A DNA stretch of 64,000 nucleotides from Schistosoma mansoni (lineage: Eukaryota > Platyhelminthes > Trematoda > Strigeidida > Schistosomatidae): assembly GCF_000237925.1 (NCBI RefSeq), contig NW_017386007.1:310001-374000 (forward strand), written 5' to 3'. Both the position numbers and the translations under genes were made by a program. The notes below the pieces were generated by a model, which searched no databases, was not told the origin of the DNA, and saw only the letters and a list, made by a program, of their open reading frames with translations. Positions 55,640 through 64,000 of this stretch are shown here, one piece after another (position 1 is the stretch's first letter; each line of letters begins with the position of its first letter).

Positions 55640-57110
55640 GTTGAATTCTACATGGATTTATTTAGCAATTGATCACCCTTATCAATATAAAATACTTGAC
55701 AGCTTATATCCTGTCAATGTGATAGACGGAAAGAGTGTTTTCAGAATTTTATTACTGACTTACAAACTTATTTACATAAACTATACAACAATCCGTAATC
55801 TCGACATTAAACCTTACAGAAACTCTAGGAGTAGATTTGCTGGGTCTAGATCTGATAGAAACACTACAGCTAGTGAACAATCTCAGGAACGCTTTTTTGG
55901 AAATATTTAGAAGTTCACGGAAAAACTGGAGGAATGCAAAAAGGTTAGAGCACTACTATTTCCTAAACGGGGAGCCACTCTCTTTCTTAGACCAAAACGT
56001 CCTGTACCTTATACAGCTCTACCTATTGTTAAACAAGAATTAGAGCGCGTACAAAGAAGTGGAGTCATAGAACAAGTGAATTTTTCTGGTTGGGCAGCAC
56101 CAATAGTGAAGTCTAACGAAAGTATCATACTGGATTAAACGAAGCACTTGAAGCCTATCAGTACCCTTTGTTGTTACCGGATGACTTACTTGCGAAACTG
56201 AATGCGGAAATCATTTTACAAGATTAGATCTATCAGAAGCATATTTGCATATTCCAGTAGCCGTAAAGTACTTGCATCACCTGACAATAAACACGCATAA
56301 AGGTTTGTTCAGATATGACAGACTTCTTTTTTGAGTAAGAACCGCCCATTCAATCTTCCAAGAAGCGATGAGCACTAGGCTGCAAGATATTCCTGGTACT
56401 GTGGCCTATTTTGATGATATATTAATCATGGGTACGGACTATGCTGACATAGAGAAGAAGGTGAATACGGTTCTAAGATTATGGTTTCAGATCACTTGCT
56501 GAGAAATGCGATTCATACATGTAGCAAATTGGCTATTTGGGATTTATACTAGACAAAAACGGAAGAAACCCTGATCCAGAAAATGTCGGGGCTATCAAGA
56601 CCATACCTCCACCAACTTTATGTTCCTCCTTGGGAATAGTTAGTCATTATTGTGTTTTTCTTCCATATTTGCACCATCTCAATGGCCTGCAGAATCGGCT
56701 ACTGAAAAAGGATACCAAATGGATCTGGTCAACAGAATGCCAAGAAGCATTCCTAAAACTAAAACAGTTTCTATTTCCAAACCTTCTGTTTACTCACCAT
56801 GATCCAGGTCTTCCCATTGTGGTCGCGATGGATTCGTCAAATTATGGGATCGGAGCAATGATTTCACATACCTACCTGACGAATCTGAGAAAGCGATCGA
56901 CAAAGCTGCACTGCTGCCCACTAAGACAGAAAGGAGCTACAGTCAGATGTAGAAAAAAGCCCTCTCCATTATATTTGCAGTAAAATGTTTCTCAATCTGC
57001 CATATGGCAGACAGTTTGCCTTAATAATAGACCATAAGACGCTACTGACAGTTTTTGAATTCAAGAAGGTTATCCCTGAATATACGGCGAACCATCTACA
57101 TCGATGGGTA
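55640..57110 (+). mobile_element. Ty3/Gypsy LTR-retrotransposon pol fossil
   Basis: Reverse transcriptase and the start of RNase H of a Ty3/Gypsy element, probably of the Mag-like branch. Recognisable stretches include VPYTALPIVKQELERVQRSG and SGWAAPIV near the start and, near the end, HKTLLTVFEF and ANHLHRW. Broken, with roughly ten or more frame-disrupting changes; no LTRs, gag or integrase found alongside. Clearly old and inactive. Confidence 0.75.
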
Positions 57111-57114
57111 AATA

Positions 57115-58366
57115 AGATATTATAATTATAGAATAAATGATAGATTACACTTTTTATGGGTTAGAATTCATGATATATTATTCGACTAGTTAAACCACTC
57201 TTGAACTAGAAAGATTAAATAGAAATTCTAATTAGAACATTTCATTGAGCTATTTAAGAAAGCAAGATCAAAGAAGTGATTTTTTTTCCATATTTTTCCA
57301 AATAAACTTACATATTGAATGTGAGGATCATTTTGGTATAGGTCTACTACTTGATGCGTCAAATATATTGGCTTACATTAAATCTTACAGATTGTCCAAA
57401 ACAATTGAAAGATTAATTTGAACAGACCAGGTCGCCTTTCGCATAAGTCCTAAATTTGTTGACCATAGCTTTGACTTCCGGTAGGCGCTTCAATAGAATC
57501 ACAATTACTACAGGTTAACCATTGTTTTATTAACTGACATTAGAGTTAGCCCTTACTTGACATGCATACTTTTGTTGAGTAAATTTAGGCATGAGAAGAA
57601 TGGGGCTTCGGGTCGCTACCTTATCTAAAGCCATGTACAATGAATTTACCGGAAAAGCAAGGATAGGATTGCATATTTTTTTTTTGTTTTCGTTTAGTTA
57701 TTCTGTTAATAACATTCTGGAAACAGTTTTGAATTGAATGTATCCTGCTATAGATTTTTAACTTTAGTAAATGTTGAACAATTGAACACATGGAGTACGT
57801 TTATTTATATTTGTGAAGGCCGGTGAAAGTGTGAACGACTAGGTCGACATTGTGTTATATCATCACAAGAACGATTAATGTATTGAGGTTTTTAAACTGG
57901 CTTAAGATAAATTCTATTTACGACCGACTAAGGGTTATTCTAATCTGACTCAAAGAATAGGAGCTCGGATATACCATATATCTATCAAACAATAAGACTT
58001 CAGTATTAATAATCCACACGCTGATTAGGTAACTTCATATTCCATACAGAATGCAAATTTGAAAACAAAAGTTATACGTAGTATAGGAAGTAAATACAAG
58101 TCGTTATTTAAAAATAACAATAATCAACTACGAAGTAGTTCATTATGTTGCAGACACATTGGACTTTATGTGCTAAGAATGCTTTTTCTTTCTTCTACAC
58201 TTTGATCATTACATTACATATGTTCACCCATGAATCATCAAAATCACAAAGCAAACTACTGAAGGGGTCAGAATTACGGTAACTATTTCAAGAACCAACA
58301 AGTTCTTAGGTTACATAATTCGATAAACTAGTTGCAGTAGGGAGAATAGTAAACAGCAAAAGATTG
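57115..58366. other. Intergenic sequence without recognised features
   Basis: AT-rich. I looked on the - strand for the missing C-terminal exons of the ZIP transporter and did not find them. Confidence 0.4.
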
Positions 58367-58551
58367 AGCTCAGAAGTTATCACAATTGATTGATCATTGG
58401 GTGGTGATCAATGTCATGCGTGTCAAGTCCTTCTTAGTGCTAATCGAATGCTATCGATCAAGCTGAAATGTGGCCACTAGTCTAGGTGGCTCGACACTGA
58501 TACGGGATCGAATCCGTCAGGAAGCACCAGTTCCCTCAAGATTACAGGTAT

Positions 58552-58596
58552 ACCTTGCTGACGAGTGCCTAATAGCACGAATCCCGGGTCTAGGGT
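58552..58596 (+). ncRNA. Hammerhead-like motif, unit 1 (family C)
   Basis: Stem I ACCTTG/TAGGGT, core CTGACGAG, stem II GTGC/GCAC, GAAT in place of GAAA, then CCCGGGTC. The changed base would break the pair closing stem III. Confidence 0.6.
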
Positions 58597-58893
58597 TTCC
58601 TGTTGACCACCTCCAACAACCATTTTATCTTAACATAGTGCACGCAGTGTCGAGTCACCTAGACTAATGACCACATTGCAACTTGATCGATAGCACTCGA
58701 TCAGCACTAAGAAAGACTTGACACGCATGACATTGATCACCACCCAATGATCAATTAATTGTGACTACATCTCAGTCCTACAGAAGGCCGGTCACGGCCC
58801 GAATAGCTCAGTGGTAACGTCTCTAACTGTGAAGCTGAGTGACACGGGATCGAATCCGTCAGGTAGCACCAGTTCCCTCAAGATTACAGGTAC

Positions 58894-58940
58894 ACCTTGC
58901 TGACGAATGCCAAGTAGCATGAAACCCAGGGGTCCAGGGT
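58894..58940 (+). ncRNA. Hammerhead ribozyme motif, unit 2 (family C)
   Basis: Stem I ACCTTG/CAGGGT, core CTGACGA, stem II ATGC/GCAT, GAAA, stem III ACCC/GGGT, GTC with the scissile bond between 58934 and 58935. Stem II differs from unit 1 by a matched change on both strands. Confidence 0.7.
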
Positions 58941-59057
58941 TTCCTGTTGACCACCTCTAACCACCATCTTAGCTCAGAAGTTAACATAATATATTAGATA
59001 TAATTATGGGAAGATAAAAACGACAATTTACGTCACATTTTTTTAATTTTAGCTTAC

Positions 59058-59397
59058 CTAGTTCATGTGGGAGTTCATGACATAGTACAGCTATTGAAGT
59101 TGACAGACCACCACGCATATCACTAGCAAATGCAGCACCAATAGCTATACCATCACAAAAATTATGTAATCCATCACCAGCAATGATAGTATAAGCAATT
59201 GCACGAACAGAACTTAAATCATGACTATGACCATGATGATGACCATGTGGTTTATCACGATGTGGATGTGTTTGAATTTGTTCACCACCACCACCACCAA
59301 TATAATCGAATGATGAATTCTTTTTTAAAATTGCATTAGATTTACCAATTTGTGTAGGAGTATTATTAGCATGGTTAGCAAGCTCTAAAGCAGTATT
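59058..59397 (-). CDS. ZIP zinc transporter (SLC39, LIV-1 type), internal exon
   Basis: Membrane zinc/metal importer family. Translation starts [18 protein letters not shown], has a His-rich loop ([17 protein letters not shown]), then [20 protein letters not shown] and [25 protein letters not shown] and HELPHE are the metal-binding helices IV and V of LIV-1 ZIP proteins; Cys replaces the usual Ser/Thr after HNF. Acceptor TTTAG, donor GTAAGC. The C-terminal exons were not found in the window. Confidence 0.92.
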
Positions 59398-60160
59398 CTA
59401 AATCGATAATATAAATGAATCATAGATTGTCACATCAATTGACAAAATTAAACTCAATGGTTAAATACTACTACTATTGTGATGTTTTCTACTTATGTTG
59501 ACAAAATATAAGTAGTATGTAACACCAATCAGAAATGGAATGCCTGAGAGCAGAAGATAGAGAACATCAAATGGAAGAGAATAGGAATGTCAACAGAGAG
59601 TATTTGTGTTAACAATAAGAATGAAGGAACAATGAAGTTTGTAAGAGACAACGGATGGAAGATGTGCAAATGTGATGTATTCAGTGTAGGGTTTTCATAT
59701 TTTACCAAGACATTTTAATTTTGTATTTAATAATAAATTGGTCTTACCCACCTGAGTTCTCGTTCACTACAGTATATCTTCTGGTAGAACGAGACGTCAA
59801 TACATTAGAATCCACACACGCAAGCAAAGGTATAAAAGCTCTACAATATCTTATCTAGCAAATTTACTATTTGACGAACAGGCTGTTAGAGTTGACCTGG
59901 TCAACAATTTGTATTCTTAAAAATGTTTCTAACCAAAAAACGGGTATACAAATTCAAATCTTCCTAAAAAAAACACTTCATTTAATTTCAGGTAGCCTAT
60001 CTACTTAACTATCGCTATTTTCCTCTTTTGTAGAAGGAACTCGATGAAATACCTTGTGCTGAGGATTCGATATTAAACCAAAAATATATTGAATAAAGCC
60101 ATTGACAATAATAATAACTTTATATGCTTTCAAAATATACTGATGTTCTTGTTATTACAG

Positions 60161-60331
60161 TGAATTACAAACAAAAGCATACAGATCCCGTTGTCGAACC
60201 GAGTTCCTTGTTCAGTGTCTCTCCTCACGATATTCACTGTCATTTGATTCTTCCGGATGAAGTTATCGAACGAGCGTATCTATCAGCTTTGCAACTGGAC
60301 GCAGTAGTGTATGCCCGCCAATGTCATGAGT
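60161..60331 (+). CDS. Strawberry-notch (SBNO)-like exon
   Basis: Reads NYKQKHTDPVVEPSSLFSVS, then LILPDEVIERAYLSALQLDA and VVYARQCHE, closely matching the segment just before the helicase P-loop in strawberry-notch proteins (HPD.VVE.SSL.SV.P then LSALQLEAI.YA.Q.HE), nuclear co-regulators. Acceptor TGTTATTACAG and possible donor GTATCT. The following P-loop exon is not in the window. It lies inside a ZIP intron on the opposite strand, so it may be an exon of an overlapping gene or a stranded gene fragment. Confidence 0.6.
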
Positions 60332-60559
60332 GTATCTTACTAAAATGGTCAACGTGCTGTGTTTTTAATTGGTACGTTATCCGCTCTTTGCATAGTATTT
60401 ATCATACATTTTCGTCGATTAACAAAACTGTAAGCTGTAGTACTAGTTAACAAGACGTGAATTTATGTACTCATTTTAGCCACTGCAATTCGAGGAATAG
60501 ATCTCCAAATCTTTAAAAAATTGTTTTTTTCAAGGACCACTCTAATGCTACTTAACACA

Positions 60560-61395
60560 TGTTGTTGCGTTCGACTCTTTTGGTCAAGAGGTTTTGTACA
60601 TATCGTTGAAAGGCGTACCAAAGAGGTTCATTGACCCTGTTAATGTTTTCTAATTGAGTAGTTCTGGTCAGAGCTTATGGCTAACTGGTATCGGAATCGA
60701 TAACTCCACGTGTCGTTCATCAGGGTTGTCTAATTTCCCCATTTTTATTTGACTTTGTTATAGGCTTTTCGCGATAATACTTTCATTGTCTGATTTCATG
60801 AGTCTATCTTGAACCAGGGGATCACTTGTTAACTTGGAATACGCGGATGATATAGTTCTGCTTGATGAAGACCCCGACAAAATAGTCTTTTGACAACTTT
60901 AACCAACAATCCAGGCATGTTTGGGATGCGATCCTCTCCCTTCAAATGCAGTGTTGCTTCAAGACTAGTCCGCATTAGTGCCTGGATTAATGATAAGGAG
61001 TGAAGAAGTCGATCGTATCGACCTCTCCATTTATTTAGTGCTTCTCATCAGTCCTAATGTTCTGGCGTCTGAAAAACCTCAGCACAGATTTAAAAAACCC
61101 GATCAAAGTTTGCTAACCTGAGTCACTAGTGGTTTGAGCGAGATATCTGTCTACCAAACAAAAGCGTGTATACCGCTTCGGTTCACCTTCTGACCGTGGA
61201 ATATGTTCTACGAAAATGAAAGACCTACTTAGGCACGCGTTTTCGAAGCATTGCTTGGGTTCCATGGAACTATCGAGTGAGCAATGCTAAGGTTAGGGAT
61301 AGGGTCCCAAGTAAAAATGGTAAATCGATAGATGAGGTTGTAAGTATTCATTGGCCAAGGTGGTTAGGACAAACTTTGTATAGCTGGTAACTGCT
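60560..61395 (+). mobile_element. Decayed LINE fragment
   Basis: RT region with LEYADDIVLLDEDPDKI near 60835, then the C-terminal blocks FRSIAWVPWNYRVSNA and GKSIDEV. Frame breaks throughout. Same family as 63076-63967. Confidence 0.7.
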
Positions 61396-61399
61396 TACG

Positions 61400-61820
61400 T
61401 TGAATAGCAATACTTGATATTACTATTCACTAAATAGTTCAGCATTTGTTTCCATTTTTATATGTGAAACAAACAATGGTGTGCCAATCTACTTACATCT
61501 ACCGGTCCACATTGTATCGATATGGTAAAGAGTTTACCAATATAATCTGATAGACTATGATTAAACTATTCACTACAATTAAATTCAACAATCTAGACTT
61601 TCACATAACATGTTGATGTTATCGACAGAGCTAAAAGGAAAGATGAAAGAAGTATATGAAGTATGTATAGAAAACTATGATAGATGAGAACAATTCGGAA
61701 AACCTCCCGAAAAGGTGTTATGTTATGGAATCCAACAAAAAACTCCCAAAGTTGAGTAAATAATCTTTCACTAGAAATTACTACAACTAAATACTTTGAC
61801 TAAAGATATCATAATCTCAC
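61400..61820. other. ZIP intron without recognised features
   Basis: AT-rich; no repeat or exon recognised before the splice donor at 61820. Confidence 0.4.
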
Positions 61821-62092
61821 CTGTTTAGAATTATGTTTCACATCAAGCATATCAACAACGGATCGTCCATTATTTATTACAGATGTCAGTTTATTATCAT
61901 TATTAATATTCTTATTATTATTGTGCACTGATGACTTTCTCAAATCGGATGGTTTCGTATAATGCCCATCATGAACTACACCACCGCCAAAAGGTTCTTG
62001 CTCATTATTTCCTACCGCCTGAACGGTATCTAATGGAGGCAGAGCATTGTTGTTGAACGACCAATGAGGTTGATTTGTACCATCTGAACCAT
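61821..62092 (-). CDS. ZIP zinc transporter, upstream internal exon
   Basis: Starts with two bases of a split codon, then GSDGTNQPHWSFNNNALPPL to VDMLDVKHNSKQ; Asn-rich, fitting the long variable cytoplasmic loop before helix IV of LIV-1 ZIPs. Acceptor GTGTAATATTAG, donor GTGAGA; the phase joins the exon at 59397. The N-terminal exons lie further right. Confidence 0.75.
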
Positions 62093-62704
62093 CTAATATT
62101 ACACAAAAACAAAATCAAAAATCTACATACCACTTATTATAAAACTAATTGCAAAACCGCGGAATATAACCAAATATCACATTAACAGTGTGATAAAACG
62201 TACAAAGAAACTACTTCATCAGTTGATAAAAAAGGCAGAATGTAGACAGCAGTGGACTTTTGATGAAAACAACGTCCGGCTGATTCCATGATAGCTAACT
62301 ACTGACTTATTGTTTTCAAGCCTCACAAAAACCAAAATCTATCATTACAAGATCATAAACATTATTTACAAAAGAAATTGGATTATCAGGTAGTAAGTTC
62401 AGTTCACTTTGAACTATTGATCTGTATACTCAGAAAAAATATGACTTATATAGATCTCGAGTTGCGTTAGAGGTGTGAGGTCTGCAGTCACCTGCAGTTG
62501 ACCACAGTGATAAGACACTTGAAAGATCCGACATGGAAACTGGGCTACATAATACAGCTCGAATGGGTAACCATTACAGACAAGCCTGATCACCACGTCA
62601 AGGTAGCGACTATACTCATCACAAATATCCTCCTAAAAGTCACAATTTATTCATCTACATTTTTAGGGATTGATCTCCTTTTCGAAAAATCACTAACATA
62701 AATA

Positions 62705-63070
62705 GAGTGCGCAGATGGTGTGTTCCTGTTTGACGAAAATGCCAACGAAATTCAAAATCTTCTGTACTCCTTGAATAGTGATGCAAACATGTTTGCTTTG
62801 AGTTTCTCTATATCTAAACGCAAAACGTTGATTCAAAACTGGTCTGTGTCAGCGCATAGACTGATCATAGAATGAGCGAAGTATTTGAATCCGTTGACCA
62901 CTTCAGTTACCTGGTAAGCCTCATCAGCTCCAGTGCGCTTACGAAAGCTTGGTTCACTTGCGACAACTTGGGTCAATTATGGTGTGGGTGATACATCCGT
63001 CTGTCAGTGAATCAGCATGTATACTGTGCAACAGTCTACTTCACATCAATCTGTGGATGTGAAACATATT
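62705..63070 (+). mobile_element. Decayed LINE fragment, left part of host copy
   Basis: IECADGVFLFDENANEIQNL (YADD degraded to CADG), later VYCATVYFTSICGCETYS. It is interrupted at 63075 by the younger LINE and resumes at 63968. Confidence 0.75.
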
Positions 63071-63732
63071 CTACAGACCACTTCACTTATCTTGGGAGTC
63101 TCATCAGCCCTTGTGGTCTGGTATGTGACGAAATCTCAGCACGGATACAGAAGGCTCGTCTAGCTTTCGCCAACTTGCGTCATTTATGGCGTAGGCGAGA
63201 TATCCGTCTAGCAACCAAAGGACGGGTTTACTGTGCAGCAGTTCGCTCCGTCCTACTTTATGGCAGTGAAACATGGCCAATAAGAGTAGAGGATATTCGT
63301 AGGCTACTAGTGCTCGATCATAGGTGTCTTCGAAGCATTGCTCGTATATCCTGGGACCACCGGGTAAGTAATGCAGTTGTTAGGAAACGAGTACTAGGTA
63401 GGGATGGCAAATCGATTGATGAAGTAGTGAAACTTCATCAGTTGAGATGGCTGGGACATGTGTTACGTATGCCCGACCACCGACTGCCCCGACGTGCAAT
63501 GTTTTATGGTGTAGGAGTAGGTTGGAAGAAAGCTAGGGGTGGCCAGACCAAAACGTGGCACAAATCAATGAAGTCACTGACAAGTGGACTGGGCCATGTT
63601 GGTAGGTGTAGACTACCTGGTTGGGATTCGCGTGATGACAGCAACCGATGGTTAGAGACCTTGAATGACATGGCTCAAAATCGTTTGCAATGGCGCAGGT
63701 GCATCCACTCTTTGTGTTCCACCAAATTCTAA
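63007..63732 (+). CDS. Open frame spanning two LINE copies (RT C-terminal region)
   Basis: 241 codons ending CIHSLCSTKF. The first 22 codons belong to the older LINE; the rest is the C-terminal part of the younger one ([70 protein letters not shown]). It lacks endonuclease and RT catalytic regions, so it is not a working retrotransposon gene and not a host gene. Confidence 0.7.
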   Translation: MNQHVYCATVYFTSICGCETYSTDHFTYLGSLISPCGLVCDEISARIQKARLAFANLRHLWRRRDIRLATKGRVYCAAVRSVLLYGSETWPIRVEDIRRLLVLDHRCLRSIARISWDHRVSNAVVRKRVLGRDGKSIDEVVKLHQLRWLGHVLRMPDHRLPRRAMFYGVGVGWKKARGGQTKTWHKSMKSLTSGLGHVGRCRLPGWDSRDDSNRWLETLNDMAQNRLQWRRCIHSLCSTKF

Positions 63733-63967
63733 TCTTCTGAATTCCTCATGTCTTTATCTTTTTCTCTTTCCAAATTTATTTCACTGTACTATACTCCTTC
63801 AATAATTTCTTCAAACCCTAATCTTTTGGATTTCTGATTATACTCCTGCTACTCCTACCACTATGGGATTTGAATCGACAACTGCATCTCTGTGCTAATG
63901 TGGTATGGCAACTCGAACTGATGTACGTACGTACGAAGTTCTACGTTGTGACTTACTTACTTACTTA
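63076..63967 (+). mobile_element. Young 5'-truncated LINE inserted in an older copy
   Basis: ORF end at 63732, about 220 bp of 3' UTR and a (TTAC)n tail at 63952-63967. TSD CTACA at 63071-63075 and 63968-63972. The older copy's frame continues after the tail (TRVES matching IRVED). Confidence 0.8.
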
Positions 63968-64000
63968 CTACAAGGGTAGAATCAAGTGAACAAGGCTGAG

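Larger units (their letters stand above)
58380..58970. repeat. SINE family C, inverted plus tandem composite with 13-bp TSD
   Basis: 58380-58499 is the family tail on the - strand; 58500-58796 on the + strand runs from B box through ribozyme to tail; 58797-58970 starts a second unit with a complete tRNA head (GGCCCGAATAGCTCAGTGG). The B box GGATCGAATCCG recurs at a 346-bp period. The TSD AGCTCAGAAGTTA is at 58367-58379 and 58971-58983. Confidence 0.85.

Noticed and set aside
57115-59057. C-terminal exons of the ZIP transporter
   Set aside because: Looked for helices VI-VIII (for example GDFA..L and ALTAG) on the - strand and found none; they may be further left, too divergent, or the gene model is incomplete.
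60034-60097. Possible terminal exon (KELDEIPCAEDSILNQKYIE, stop, overlapping AATAAA) on the + strand
   Set aside because: Good acceptor-like tract but only 20 codons, no recognised homology and no upstream partner; too weak to list as a gene.

Overview
The window is eukaryotic, AT-rich and repeat-dense, and almost certainly from a blood fluke (Schistosoma or a very close trematode). The main reasons are many copies of the Smalpha-type tRNA-derived SINE with its hammerhead ribozyme, a Merlin-type transposase remnant, RTE-like LINE 3' ends with (TTAC)n tails, and large introns packed with repeats. There are no bacterial-type operons or CRISPR arrays. A 200-base run of N (3488-3687) is an assembly gap.

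Genes. (1) From 573 to 39723 on the + strand lies the 3' part of a voltage-gated calcium channel alpha-1 subunit gene, L-type-like. Ten exons run from the pre-IQ/IQ calmodulin-binding region to the stop codon, with consistent splice phases, introns up to 19.2 kb and a 30-nt microexon. The four channel repeats must lie to the left of the window. (2) From 51819 down to 44558 on the - strand is a complete six-exon gene for a BTB/POZ protein of about 675 aa. Its BTB and following helical region resemble plant NPH3-family proteins. (3) Two - strand exons (61821-62092 and 59058-59397) belong to a LIV-1-type ZIP (SLC39) zinc transporter, with His-rich loop and HELPHEL motif. (4) Inside the ZIP intron, on the + strand, one exon-like block (60161-60331) matches the strawberry-notch helicase-like family.

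Repeats. Three tRNA-headed SINE families each carry a hammerhead ribozyme motif about 30-50 nt after the B box: Smalpha (unit 333 bp), 'B' (about 403-410 bp) and 'C' (346 bp). All three have the same minimal design: a stem III that is a self-complementary 8-mer with no real loop. Many copies are tandem dimers or fold-back composites, and several composites have perfect target-site duplications around the whole structure. A fourth element, 'W' (about 520 bp, TAAA tail), has clear TSDs, and its 3' end matches the 3' end of a LINE fragment at 1093-1845, which suggests that LINE type mobilises it. W copy 1 inserted directly at a splice acceptor of the calcium-channel gene.

Other mobile DNA: several LINE fragments (one nested inside another with a TSD at 63071-63972), a Merlin-type DNA transposon derivative, possible Penelope-like remnants, a solo LTR with TG...CA ends and 5-bp TSD (35891-36407), and a broken Ty3/Gypsy pol fossil (about 55640-57110). 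Coordinates of repeats are by eye and are good to a few bases only where a TSD is given.
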